From positions 4,650,001 through 4,714,000 of the forward strand of contig NZ_RJKL01000001.1 of assembly GCF_003751945.1 (NCBI RefSeq): 64,000 bases of DNA, in the 5' to 3' direction. This document shows positions 31,445 to 40,989 of this stretch, piece after piece; position 1 is the first letter of the stretch; each line of letters starts with the position of its first letter. A program made the translations under genes and the position numbers. The notes below the pieces were generated by a model, which was not told the DNA's origin, did no database searches, and was given only the letters and a program-made list of their open reading frames with translations. Origin of the DNA: Couchioplanes caeruleus (GTDB lineage: Bacteria; Actinomycetota; Actinomycetes; Mycobacteriales; Micromonosporaceae).

Positions 31445-32950
31445 ATGAACGAAGACACGGGACCTCTCGACGATATCCACCGCGGCGGCCGGGATCTCGG
31501 AGAACGACTCTCCGCCCAGATGGCCAGGCTGGACGCCGGCGGTCTCACTCGGCTCGATCACCCGTTGCTCACCGTCGCCATTTCCGCTCCGGAGACCGGC
31601 GGCGTCATCCTCGCCGGGCGCCTCGCGCCGGAGACCCACCCCTGGCTGACCGACCATCGCGTGTCCGACACCGTGCTGCTGCCCGGCACCGCCCACGTCG
31701 ACCTGGCGCTGCGTGCCGGAGCCGAGATCGGCTTCCCGGTGCTGGCCCGCCTGGTACACGAGGTGCCGCTGGCCGTTCCCGCCCACGGCGCCGTCCAACT
31801 GCAGGTCGTGGTGGGTGAGCGGACCGGCGCCGGAACCCGGCCGGTGCGGATCTGGTCACGACCGGAGGGCGCGGCCGACGCGGTGTGGATGCGCCACGCG
31901 AGCGGAGAGCTCACCGCCAGCGATCTTGCGGCAGCGGACGACCTCGGCGAGTGGCCGCCCCCGGAAGCGACGCCACTGGCCGTCGACGGAGGCCACGAAC
32001 GGCTGCGCGCTGTCGGTAGCCGCTCCGGTTCGGGCCTGCGTGCTGCCTGGCGATACCGCGACGACCTGTACGCCGAGGTCGAGCTGCCCGACGCCGCCCA
32101 CGGCGATCCGGCGGCCTTCGGGATTCACCCCGCCCTGCTCGACGCCGTCCTGCAGGTCGGGCTGCTCGGCGCCGGCGCCGAAGCTGTTGCCTTCCCGGTA
32201 GCCTGGAACACGGTCGTCCTGCGCGCTGCCGGTGCGATCAGGCTCCGGGTCCGCCTCACGTACCCCGCCGCGGACCGGATCGGCATCACAGCCGCCGACC
32301 ACACCGGGCAACCGGTACTGACGGTCGCTTCGCTGGCCACCCGGCCGGCGTCCGGCCGCGGGCCGGACGCCCAGATCGGGGAGAGCGCGCTGTTCGCGGT
32401 GCAGTGGTCGCCGATGACCACCATCGGCCCCGTCGTCGACCCGGAAGTTGTGCACATCTACGGCCCCGACGACCTGGAGCTGATCGAGGCCGACTGCGCT
32501 CCGCCCGCCATCGTCGCCGGGGTCGAGCCCGCGGCGGCGGGAACGACACCCGCCCGCGGTCAGGAGAACACGGTTGCGGCGCGGCGTCTGGTCGAGGGCT
32601 GGCTCGCCCGGCCGGACCTGGTCGAGTCGCGGCTCGTCCTGGTGACCCGCCGGGCCGTATCGGTCGGCGAGCACGACCACGCCGACCTCGCCGTCGCCCC
32701 CGTCTGGGAACTGGTGCGCGCGGCCCAGGCCGCGAACCCGGACCGGATCGTGCTGCTCGACACGGACGCCGCCCCCGACGAGGACATCGCCGGCCCGCTG
32801 CTGGCGCGGGCGATGGCCAGCGGCGAGACGGAACTCGCTATCCGCGGCGCCGAACTGCTGGCGCCCCGGCCGGTGCCGCTCTCCGGCGGGATTCGCGACG
32901 CACCCGGTCACCCTCCGGCGCGGACGCCTGCAAGGCACCGCACGGCTTGA
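31445..32950 (+). CDS. Free-standing PKS dehydratase plus KR structural subdomain
   Basis: 501 residues in the family of modular-PKS DH domains. The first hot-dog motif has His in TDHRVSDTVLLPG (about 74-86), with Asp where the usual HxxxGxxxxP has Gly. The second has HPALLDAVLQ with the catalytic Asp. From about residue 318 (LFAVQWSP) to 475 it matches the structural half of a KR domain, and it ends where the catalytic KR half would begin. There is no KS, AT or ACP. It could be a trans-acting dehydratase or cyclase or a remnant of a lost module. A long intact frame and a preceding 242-bp gap argue for an expressed gene. Confidence 0.8.
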   Translation: MNEDTGPLDDIHRGGRDLGERLSAQMARLDAGGLTRLDHPLLTVAISAPETGGVILAGRLAPETHPWLTDHRVSDTVLLPGTAHVDLALRAGAEIGFPVLARLVHEVPLAVPAHGAVQLQVVVGERTGAGTRPVRIWSRPEGAADAVWMRHASGELTASDLAAADDLGEWPPPEATPLAVDGGHERLRAVGSRSGSGLRAAWRYRDDLYAEVELPDAAHGDPAAFGIHPALLDAVLQVGLLGAGAEAVAFPVAWNTVVLRAAGAIRLRVRLTYPAADRIGITAADHTGQPVLTVASLATRPASGRGPDAQIGESALFAVQWSPMTTIGPVVDPEVVHIYGPDDLELIEADCAPPAIVAGVEPAAAGTTPARGQENTVAARRLVEGWLARPDLVESRLVLVTRRAVSVGEHDHADLAVAPVWELVRAAQAANPDRIVLLDTDAAPDEDIAGPLLARAMASGETELAIRGAELLAPRPVPLSGGIRDAPGHPPARTPARHRTA

Positions 32951-33103
32951 CCGCCGGCCCGGAGCAGCGCGATAAGGACGCGAAGGCGGCTCGATAGCGG
33001 CGTGCCCGACAGTGCTATCAGGTGCCGGGATATCCGGTCGCCTCCCGGCCGGCGTGGTTCCGGATGGAGGTCGGGGTTCGGGGGATTCGACAGGAGCGCC
33101 ATG

Positions 33104-35878
33104 ATGAAATTGATTGAGCGGGACGAGGCGGCGACGCGCCTGGATGAGCTTCTGGCCGACGCGATCGCCGGCCGGGGTCGACTGGCACTGGTCACCGGCA
33201 CCGTTGCGACGGGTAAGAGCGAACTTCTCGCGGCGCTCGCCGAACGGTCCATGGAGCAGGGCGCGCTGGCGGTGACCGCGACCGGCTCGGCGGACGAGCG
33301 CGCGCTACCGCTCGCCCTGCTGAGCCAGCTCTTCCACGACGCGCCGCTGGTTGCCGAGGACCGGCAGCGAGCGATGGAGCTGTTGCTCGAGGGCACCAGG
33401 GCCACGCTCCCCGGCGCCGACCAGGGCGAGGGCCGACTGGACGCGCAGATCATTCACGGCCTCTGCACGGTGCTGCTGGAATTGGCCGAGCGCTGCCCGC
33501 TGGCGCTTCTCATCGACGACGCCCAGCACGCGGACCGGGAATCGTTGATTTGCCTCTCCTACCTGGTGCGTCGGTCCCGCTCGGCCAGAATCCTCGTGGT
33601 CTTCACCAGGAGTACGTTCGGCATCGACACTGAGTCGAGCTGGCACACCGAGCTGGTACGGCCGGGTAACGGCGCGCGCATCGACCTGGGACCGCTGACC
33701 GGCGCGGGTGTCCGACGCTACCTCGAGGCGCACGCCGGCGTCGAGGTGGCCGAGCGGTTCGCCGACCACTGGCACGAGCTCAGCGGCGGCAACCCGGTGT
33801 TGATCGAGGGTCTACTCAGCGACTTCCGCCGGGTGGCCACCGAGACCGGTCGCGAACCGGACGAGGGTTTCGTGGGAGACGGCTTTGGCTCGGCGCTGAT
33901 GTCGTGCCTGTACCGGGGTGACGAACGGTTGCTCGAGGTGATTCGGGGCATCGCGGTACTGGACGATGCGGATCCGGAGAACCTGAACCGGCTTATCGGG
34001 CTGGACGCGCCGCGGGTGGCGCAAGCCGTTCGTGCGCTCACCACGGCCGGCGTCCTCGGTATGCGGTCGTTCCGCCATCCGGCGGCGTGCGCGGCCGTGC
34101 TCAACGACGTGCGGCAGGATCGGCGATCCGAGTTGCATCGGCGTGCGGCGGTGTTGGCATACGGCCGGGGCGCCTCACCCCGAGTCGTGGCCGAGCACCT
34201 GGTCAACGCCACCGGCGTGCAGGAGACCTGGGCGTTCACCGTGCTGGAGGACGCCGCCCGCCAGGCGTTGCGGGAGGGGCGCGTCGAGGCCGCGGTCCGC
34301 TATCTCAAGCTGGCCTGGAAGGTCTGCGCCGAGGACCAGGCTCGGCTTCGCATCATGGCCACGCTGGTACGCGCCGAATGGCGGATCAATCCGAGCACGT
34401 CGGCCGACTACCTGCCCGAGCTGTCCGGGGCACTGCAGAAGGGTGTGCTACGCGGCAGCGACGCGATCGTGCTGATCAAGGCGCTGCTCTGGCACGGCCA
34501 GTTCCGCGAGGCGGAACACGTGCTGGGCCGCCTCGTGGCCCCCGGTGGCGAGATGGACGCCGACACCGCCGCCGAGTTGGCGGTTGCCCGGCCCTGGTTG
34601 CGCTGCACGTACGCCCCGGTCGCCGCGCACCTGCCCACGGTCACCGCCAATGTGTCGACTGTGTCGGAAAGCCGTCGGCTGGCTGCGGCTCGGGCCCTCG
34701 CCATGGCGATCAGCACCAGCCCCGGTCCGGACCTCAGCGAGACGCTGGAGCGGATTCTACGTGGATCGCGCCTCGACGAGATGTCGCTGGACACCGTGGA
34801 GAGCGCGTTGCTGGCGCTCACCTATTCCGGCCATGCCGACAAGGCCGCGGGCTGGTGTGACCTGTTCGTCGAGGAGGCGTATACCCGCCGGGCACCGAGC
34901 CGGCAGGCGCGTCTCGCGGTGGTCCGGGCCGAGGTTGCGTTGCGGATGGGCGCCCTGCCCACGACGTTCCGCTATGCCCGTACGGCGCTGGAGATCATGC
35001 CGCCGGCCAGCTGGGGTGTGGCGATCGGTCATCCGCTGTCCTTGCTGATCAACGCCGCGGTGGCGATGGGCGAGTTCGACGACGTCCGTGAATGGCTGGA
35101 CCAGCCGGTGCCGGCTGCGATGTTCGAGACCCGCTACGGCCTGCACTACCTGCAGGCACGAGGGCGGTACAGCCTCGCCACCGAACACCCCAACCTGGCC
35201 CTGCGGGACTTCCTGCGGTGCGGTGACCTCATGACGGCCTGGGGCGCCGACGCTCCCGGCCTGGTCGCCTGGCGTTCCGATGCGGCGGAGGCCTATCTGC
35301 GGATGGACCGCCCGTCGCAGGCGCGCAAGCTCGTTGAGACACACCTGGAAAAGTGCACGGGGCAGATGACGCGGGCGCGGGGCGTTGCACTGCGGCTACT
35401 GGCCGCTACCGAACAGATGCGGCACCGGCCCATGCTGCTGCGGCAGTCGGCCGACCTGCTGCAGCGCAGCGGCGACCAGTACGAGCTGGCTCGCACGCTG
35501 GCTGACCTGGCGCAGGCCTATCTCGCGGTCGGTGAGTCGCGTCGGGCCGGAGCTATCGGGCAGCGAGCCCGGGCGCTGGCCGACTCCTGCGCGGCCGTGC
35601 CGCTGATCCGGGCGCTGGGCCTGGACGACGATGAGGAATTCGGTGTTCCGGCGGAGGCCTTAGCGCCGGAGGACCCGGCCGTGGCGCTCAGCGACGCCGA
35701 ACGCCGGGTGGCCGCGTTGGCCGCGGTCGGCTACACGAACCGGGAAATCGCCGAAAAGCTCTACATCACTACGAGCACCGTCGAGCAGCATCTCACCCGT
35801 ACGTATCGCAAGCTGAACGTCAAGCGCCGCGGCGACCTGCCCACCAATTTGGATGCGAGCCTCATCCCGACAACCTGA
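33104..35878 (+). CDS. LAL-type LuxR family transcriptional regulator
   Basis: About 924 residues starting at ATG 33104 (seven bases after AGGAG; an ATG at 33101 also fits). The N-terminal ATPase has Walker A GTVATGKS (about 26-33) and Walker B LLIDDA (about 136). A long TPR-like helical middle follows. A C-terminal LuxR helix-turn-helix covers the last 65 residues, with TNREIAEKLYITTSTVEQHL. Large ATP-binding LuxR regulators usually activate antibiotic clusters. An in-frame TTA leucine codon at 35660-35662 suggests that translation depends on the bldA tRNA. It is followed by a strong terminator, so it is probably monocistronic. Confidence 0.93.
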   Translation: MKLIERDEAATRLDELLADAIAGRGRLALVTGTVATGKSELLAALAERSMEQGALAVTATGSADERALPLALLSQLFHDAPLVAEDRQRAMELLLEGTRATLPGADQGEGRLDAQIIHGLCTVLLELAERCPLALLIDDAQHADRESLICLSYLVRRSRSARILVVFTRSTFGIDTESSWHTELVRPGNGARIDLGPLTGAGVRRYLEAHAGVEVAERFADHWHELSGGNPVLIEGLLSDFRRVATETGREPDEGFVGDGFGSALMSCLYRGDERLLEVIRGIAVLDDADPENLNRLIGLDAPRVAQAVRALTTAGVLGMRSFRHPAACAAVLNDVRQDRRSELHRRAAVLAYGRGASPRVVAEHLVNATGVQETWAFTVLEDAARQALREGRVEAAVRYLKLAWKVCAEDQARLRIMATLVRAEWRINPSTSADYLPELSGALQKGVLRGSDAIVLIKALLWHGQFREAEHVLGRLVAPGGEMDADTAAELAVARPWLRCTYAPVAAHLPTVTANVSTVSESRRLAAARALAMAISTSPGPDLSETLERILRGSRLDEMSLDTVESALLALTYSGHADKAAGWCDLFVEEAYTRRAPSRQARLAVVRAEVALRMGALPTTFRYARTALEIMPPASWGVAIGHPLSLLINAAVAMGEFDDVREWLDQPVPAAMFETRYGLHYLQARGRYSLATEHPNLALRDFLRCGDLMTAWGADAPGLVAWRSDAAEAYLRMDRPSQARKLVETHLEKCTGQMTRARGVALRLLAATEQMRHRPMLLRQSADLLQRSGDQYELARTLADLAQAYLAVGESRRAGAIGQRARALADSCAAVPLIRALGLDDDEEFGVPAEALAPEDPAVALSDAERRVAALAAVGYTNREIAEKLYITTSTVEQHLTRTYRKLNVKRRGDLPTNLDASLIPTT

Positions 35879-35900
35879 GGGGTCCCCCGTCTCCTTGGGC

Positions 35901-35935
35901 GGGCGGCCCGGACTTCGCTGGAGTCCGGGCCGCCC
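35901..35935 (+). terminator. Rho-independent-like terminator after LAL regulator
   Basis: GGGCGGCCCGGACT (35901-35914) pairs perfectly with AGTCCGGGCCGCCC (35922-35935) across a 7-base loop, followed by ATTTTG. It starts 22 bases after the regulator stop. Confidence 0.88.
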
Positions 35936-36128
35936 ATTTTGCCGGCTTCGGCGCGGCGATGCGGCCCCTGCGGTGGGGAGGAACCTCCCTACCGTGCGGA
36001 TTCAAGCCCGAGAACGACCGCTCGCGGATATCGCTCGCGGTCGCCGACTCCTAGCATGCAATCAGCACAACAGTCAGCATTTCCGGTGCCGACTCTGCGG
36101 CGACACACTCAGCCATCGCGGGGAGATT

Positions 36129-36848
36129 ATGATCGAGGCCATCCTTCCTGCCGACGTGGCGGCGGTCGACACATTCGACGATCCGCCGGACGCGGTGTTG
36201 CTCCCGGGCGAGGAGCAGATCATCGGTTCGTCGGTCGAGAAGCGGCGGCGAGAGTTCATCACGGCCCGGCACTGCGCCCGCCTGGCACTAGCCCGGATCG
36301 GCGTGCCACCGACGCCGATTCTGTCCGGAGAGTCAAGAGAGCCGCTGTGGCCCTCGGGTGTGGTCGGCGCCATCACGCACTGTGCGGGATACCGAGGGGT
36401 GGTCGTCGCGCCGTCCTCGAGAGTCACCACCGTAGGGATTGACGCCGAGCCCAACGAACCGCTGACCAACGGTGTGCTCGAGGCCGTGGCGCTGCCCGAC
36501 GAACGCATTCACGTCGCCGAGCTGCTCGAGGCCCGACCGGAGATCCGCTGGGACCGCATGCTGTTCTCTGCGAAGGAGTCCGTCTACAAGTCGTGGTTTC
36601 CGCTGGCGCGTCGATGGCTGGACTTCGAGGATGCGGTGGTCACGATGCGGCCCGGCTCGGCCGGCGCGTTGGCGGGCGACTTCGAGGCGCGACTCCTGGT
36701 GACCGGTCCCCGGGTGGACGGCAAACGAGTCACCGGATTCACCGGGCGGTGGCTGGTGGACCACGGGCTGATCCTGACCGCGATCGTCGTTCCTGTTGCG
36801 GTATCGACGGGGCCGTCGCACACTCGAGTATCCGTTGACGCACGGTAA
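36129..36848 (+). CDS. 4'-phosphopantetheinyl transferase (Sfp/EntD type)
   Basis: 239 residues starting at ATG 36129 behind GGGAG. Motifs are VVGAITHCAGYRG (about 77-89), GIDAEP with the metal-binding Asp (about 103-108) and FSAKESVYK (about 143-151). These define the EntD-like branch of Sfp-type transferases. The enzyme attaches the CoA-derived arm to carrier proteins and can activate the many PCP and ACP domains in this window. It lies alone between the LAL and SARP genes, which is typical for a cluster-dedicated PPTase. Confidence 0.93.
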   Translation: MIEAILPADVAAVDTFDDPPDAVLLPGEEQIIGSSVEKRRREFITARHCARLALARIGVPPTPILSGESREPLWPSGVVGAITHCAGYRGVVVAPSSRVTTVGIDAEPNEPLTNGVLEAVALPDERIHVAELLEARPEIRWDRMLFSAKESVYKSWFPLARRWLDFEDAVVTMRPGSAGALAGDFEARLLVTGPRVDGKRVTGFTGRWLVDHGLILTAIVVPVAVSTGPSHTRVSVDAR

Positions 36849-37117
36849 CGTGCATCCCGTTCCGCCATACCGTCGATAGTGCTCTATATATCATCGGTGG
36901 AGACGCTCCACAAGTGACTGCGTGGCCAGCTCTTCATGTGCGAACGTTTGGTCCACCGCATGCCCTTTGGGTGGCGCCGTCGACTGACGATCACATAATC
37001 TTCGATCCGACGAGGGTACTCGTTGACTAATCGGCTGGGCACGCCTTGGCGAGCTCAGCCGGCTCATGGGCGCATCGGGGGCCCCAGGTCGCGTTACCCT
37101 CAACGGGGGAGGCGCAT
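36849..37117. promoter_or_regulatory. Intergenic region upstream of SARP gene
   Basis: 269 bp without an ORF. A markedly AT-rich patch (CTCTATATATCATC, about 36882-36895) could serve as a -10 region. A small inverted repeat, CACG-GTAA-CGTG, lies at 36841-36852 across the PPTase stop. The region probably carries the SARP promoter. Confidence 0.4.
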
Positions 37118-40100
37118 GTGCAGGTCCTGGTCCTGGGAGCACTCGAAGTTGTTATCGGAGACCGTCCGCTCGAACTCGGCGCGCAGCGGCAGCAGATCAT
37201 CCTGGGCACACTGGCTCTAGAGGCGAACCGGGTGATCCGGGTGACCCGGCTCATGGAGGCGCTCTACGGCGACGATCTGCCGTCGACGTCACGAGTGCAG
37301 GTTCAGATTTGCATTTCGGCCTTGCGGAGGCGGTTCACCGAAAATGGCTATCCCGATGCCATCGGCACGCGCAGTCAGGGTTACTCCCTACATCTGCCGT
37401 CGGGCGGTCTCGACCTTCACCAGTTCGAGGATGCACTGACCCAGGCGCGCCAACTCCGTGAGTTCCGCCGGCTTGACGAATCCGTCACCCAGTACCGCAC
37501 GGCCCTGGGGCTGTGGCGTGGACCGGCGCTCGATGGGCTGGAGAGCCGGGTAGTCCGCCAGGCGGCCGACCGGCTGGGGGAACGCCGCCTGGCGGTCACC
37601 GAGGAGTGCGTCGAGCTCGAACTGCGGCTCGGCCGGCATCGTGAGCTGATCGACGAGCTGATTGCGCTGGTCGACGAGCACCCGCTGCGCGGGCGGCTGC
37701 GCGAGCACCTCATGCTCGCGCTCTACCGCTCCGGGCGGCAGGCCGAGGCGCTGGAGACGTACCGGTCGGCGCGCCGGCTCTTCATCGAAGAGCTGGGGCT
37801 GGAGCCGAGCGAGGAACTGCGCCGGCTGGAGCATGCCGTGCTCACCGACGATCCACAGCTCGCCCTGCCCGAGCAGGCCAGCGCTCCGCTGCGGGCCGCG
37901 CCGACGGTGTCGGCTCCCGTGGCGACGACGAGCCGCGAGTCGGTCGAGCAGCCGGCGTCCGAGCCGAGCGCGCCGTCGGTCCCCCCGCCGTACGGTGCGC
38001 CCGCCGTCGGCAAGGTGTCCCCGATCTCCGGCGTACCCGCCGCCGGCCCGGCGGTCTCTGGCGTGCCGGTCTCGGGCGTCCCGAGCGCCGGCCCGGGAGT
38101 ATCGCCGGTGCCCTGCCTGCTGCCGACCGACATCGGCGACTTCACCGGGCGCAGCCAGCAGATCGAAGCGATCCGGATGCAGTTCGAGGTCGCCACCGAC
38201 AACAGTTCCCGGTTCGCTGTACCCGTCGTCGTGATGGTCGGCAAGCCGGGCATCGGTAAGACGACGCTCGCGGTGCACGCCGCGCATCGCTTGGCTGAGC
38301 GATACCCGGACGGACAGCTCTTCGCCGACCTGCACGGCCGCCGTCCGGAGCAGATCGGCCCCATGCGGGTGCTGGAACGTTTCCTGCGCGCCCTGGGCGT
38401 ACCGGGCACCCAGATGCCGGAGCTGTTGGAAGAGCGCGCCGAGCTGTATCGCGCCCTCCTGGCTGATCGCCGGATGCTCGTGGTGCTGGACAACGTCGGC
38501 GGGGAGAGTCAGGTGCGGCCCATCATCCCGGGCACGTCGCAATCCGCGGTACTCATCACCAGCCGGGGCCGGCTGGGCGGTCTGCCGAGCGCGCTGCACG
38601 TCCACGTCGACCTGTTCAGCGCCGAACAATCCGTGGAGCTGCTCTCCCGGATCGCCGGCACCGAGCGGGTGCAATCCGAACTGGATTCCACGGCCGAACT
38701 CGCCGAACTCTGCGGACACCTGCCGCTCGCCCTGCGGATCGCCGGAGCGCGGCTGGCCGCTCGCCCACACTGGAGTGTCGACCATCTGGTGGACCGGCTG
38801 GCCAACGAGGCCCGACGGCTCGACGAGCTCAAGCACAGCGGGATGGGTATCCGGGCGAGCATCTCGCTGACCTACGACCACCTCGACGACGCCGCGCGGC
38901 GGTTGTTCCGCCTACTCACGGTCGTGGACTTCCCGCACATCTCGGGCTGGGTCGCCGCAGCCCTGCTGGACATCGATGTCGATGACGCCCAGGACCTGCT
39001 CGACGACCTGGCGGATGCCCAGCTCGTCGAGGTCAGCGGCACCGGGCGCGGCGTCAATGCCCAGTACCGCCTGCACGACCTTATCCGGGTCTTCGCCCGC
39101 GAGCGGCTGTTCGCCGAGGAAGTGGCCGAGGAGCGCGCGGAGGCGTTGCGCCGGGTCCTGGGCGCGTTGCTGTTCCTGGGCGAGGAGGCGCACCGCGGGG
39201 TCTACGGCGGCGATTACCTGCGTCTGCGCAGCGACGCCTCGCTGCACGAGTTGCCTGCCCGGCATGTACGCCAGCTCGTCGACCCGCCGATTCCCTGGTT
39301 CGAGCGCGAACGGCTCACCCTCGTCGCGGCGGTCCGTCAGGCTGCGCGGGCGGGCTTGGTCACGCACTGTTGGAGCCTGGCACTGATCGCGGTCACCCTG
39401 TTCGAGTCCCGGATCTACCTGAGTGACTGGCGTGAGACCCATCAGATCGCGCTGGAGGCTGCCCAGCAGGCCGGCGACGGACGCGGACACGCGGTGATGC
39501 TGTACTCGCTTGGCGCGCTGCAGATCCGGGAGCAGCGATATGCGGACGCGCTGCAGGTGCTACAGGCCGCCGGCGAGAAGTTCGACCGATCGCAGGACGA
39601 GCAAGGCGTCGCTCTGGTCAACCGGTACGTGGGCATGGTGAACCGGCTCACCGGCCGCTATGCGGAAGCCGTTGAAAATTACAGTCGGGCACTGGTGTCG
39701 TTCCGAAAGATGGGCGACCTAGTCGCGGTGGCGTTCGTGCTGCATAGCCTGGCGCACATCAAGCTCGAGCAGGGTGACTTGAACGCAGCCCGAGAGCTAC
39801 TGCCGGAGGCGTTGGACTGTGCCCGGAGGGCGGGGAGCCGCCGAGTGGAGGCACAGGTGCTCCACCGACTCGGTGATACTCAGCTGAGAGCGAATGAGTT
39901 GAAGGCTGCGATCGATGTCTTCGAACAGGCGCTGTCCATCGTCCGTGAGTTGGGCGACTCGGTAGGGCAGGCCTTCGCGCTGCACGGGCTGGGCACCGCG
40001 CAATTGCGTGCGGGGGCCTTCGCGGCGAGCGGGGAGGCACTGCGCGAGGCGCTGGAGCTGGCTTGCGGAGCAGGAGAGCGGCTTATGGAGGCTCAGGTTT

Positions 40101-40288
40101 CCATGGTGCTAGGTGAGCTGGCCATGGCGGAAGGCGACCCGCCGCGAGCCGTGCTCTACCTGCATCGTTCACTCGGCCTGTTCCGAGCTATCTCCACGCC
40201 GCAATTGGAAGCGCGGCTGTTGGGCTTGTTGAGTGACGCATATGCCGCAAAGGATCAGTTGGATAAAGTGGCTGTCGGAGTTAGCTAA
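37118..40288 (+). CDS. SARP-family regulator with NB-ARC and TPR domains (AfsR-like)
   Basis: About 1056 residues. GTG 37118 is chosen because GGGGGAGG lies five bases upstream and the protein then begins at the DNA-binding domain (VQVLVLGALEVV). Order: OmpR-type winged helix (about 1-95), bacterial transcriptional activation domain (about 100-245), a Pro/Ser/Gly-rich linker with SGVP repeats (about 265-355), NB-ARC ATPase with P-loop GKPGIGKTT near 378, then TPR repeats from about 760. AfsR-like SARPs bind direct repeats near -35 and recruit RNA polymerase to biosynthetic promoters. It is the probable pathway activator beside the LAL protein. A 3' hairpin at 40400-40434 ends the transcript. 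Confidence 0.93.
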   Translation: MQVLVLGALEVVIGDRPLELGAQRQQIILGTLALEANRVIRVTRLMEALYGDDLPSTSRVQVQICISALRRRFTENGYPDAIGTRSQGYSLHLPSGGLDLHQFEDALTQARQLREFRRLDESVTQYRTALGLWRGPALDGLESRVVRQAADRLGERRLAVTEECVELELRLGRHRELIDELIALVDEHPLRGRLREHLMLALYRSGRQAEALETYRSARRLFIEELGLEPSEELRRLEHAVLTDDPQLALPEQASAPLRAAPTVSAPVATTSRESVEQPASEPSAPSVPPPYGAPAVGKVSPISGVPAAGPAVSGVPVSGVPSAGPGVSPVPCLLPTDIGDFTGRSQQIEAIRMQFEVATDNSSRFAVPVVVMVGKPGIGKTTLAVHAAHRLAERYPDGQLFADLHGRRPEQIGPMRVLERFLRALGVPGTQMPELLEERAELYRALLADRRMLVVLDNVGGESQVRPIIPGTSQSAVLITSRGRLGGLPSALHVHVDLFSAEQSVELLSRIAGTERVQSELDSTAELAELCGHLPLALRIAGARLAARPHWSVDHLVDRLANEARRLDELKHSGMGIRASISLTYDHLDDAARRLFRLLTVVDFPHISGWVAAALLDIDVDDAQDLLDDLADAQLVEVSGTGRGVNAQYRLHDLIRVFARERLFAEEVAEERAEALRRVLGALLFLGEEAHRGVYGGDYLRLRSDASLHELPARHVRQLVDPPIPWFERERLTLVAAVRQAARAGLVTHCWSLALIAVTLFESRIYLSDWRETHQIALEAAQQAGDGRGHAVMLYSLGALQIREQRYADALQVLQAAGEKFDRSQDEQGVALVNRYVGMVNRLTGRYAEAVENYSRALVSFRKMGDLVAVAFVLHSLAHIKLEQGDLNAARELLPEALDCARRAGSRRVEAQVLHRLGDTQLRANELKAAIDVFEQALSIVRELGDSVGQAFALHGLGTAQLRAGAFAASGEALREALELACGAGERLMEAQVSMVLGELAMAEGDPPRAVLYLHRSLGLFRAISTPQLEARLLGLLSDAYAAKDQLDKVAVGVS

Positions 40289-40399
40289 TGCTGGATCAGC
40301 ATTGGCGCCGGAGATCCGCCAGGATTTTGATGGGCTCATCCGCGCGTCCAAGTAGTGGAACCCTCGTGCGCGTCACTGGCTGAATCGTCTTCCTTGCTC

Positions 40400-40434
40400 G
40401 GTATGTTGGGCGGCCGCTGGCCGCCCAACATACC
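40400..40434. terminator. 16-bp perfect stem hairpin between convergent genes
   Basis: GGTATGTTGGGCGGCC (40400-40415), loop GCT, then its exact reverse complement (40419-40434). It lies between the SARP gene and the small minus-strand gene, so it can terminate both. Confidence 0.85.
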
Positions 40435-40492
40435 GTAAGGATTCTGCTCCGGTTCGTCGAGTGCTGGCATGTGGCGCGCTCGGCGACAGCCA

Positions 40493-40690
40493 TCAGCCCC
40501 AGATCGTGCTGTCTTCAGAAAAGGTGGTCGGCGTCGGGGCCGGGGCCAAAGCCGAGTCGGCCTGGACGTTGGCAACCGTCGTCGCCTTCGTGGGGTGAGT
40601 CGTCAGGGTGCTGATCGTTGCGACCGCGCCGCTCGCAACGGCAAGAACAAAGCCAACGTTGACAACCGCGTTGCGAACGGTCTTACGCAT
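40493..40690 (-). CDS. Small hypothetical secreted or membrane protein
   Basis: 65 residues: a basic start MRKTVRN, a hydrophobic stretch VGFVLAVASGAVATIS, then a Thr/Ala/Pro-rich tail ending DSTIWG. This looks like a signal peptide or anchor with a short exported tail. The ribosome-binding site is weak (GAGAG about 12 bases upstream). No function is recognised. It converges on the SARP gene with a shared terminator between them. Confidence 0.45.
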   Translation of the reverse strand: MRKTVRNAVVNVGFVLAVASGAVATISTLTTHPTKATTVANVQADSALAPAPTPTTFSEDSTIWG

Positions 40691-40989
40691 AGGATTACCA
40701 CACTCTCTGCTCGGGATTTCGGCTGAGCCTGTCGCTCCTCGCCGTGTTGAGCAGAACGCTATCGACGAGCCGCATCGATTCCTTATCGCCGCGCAACGGA
40801 TTCGCCATCGCCGCTACCTGTTCCATTATCGCGGCGGGCGATAACGGATGGAAGCCCGAGGGATAGCGCTGTGGTGGGGACCTTGATAGGTGCTCGGCTG
40901 AGCATCGACAACCGAACAGGCCGGTCCGCCCGACCGGGCACGGCGGTCCGTGTTGTTGCCGTGTGAGCTCTGACAGGGAGGTGCTCTAC
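40691..40989. promoter_or_regulatory. Divergent 299-bp intergenic region
   Basis: No credible ORF. It separates the small minus-strand gene from the transthyretin-like/LeuA pair and should contain both promoters. The plus-strand gene has a good ribosome-binding site, GGGAGG at 40977-40982. I see no obvious operator repeat. Confidence 0.4.
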
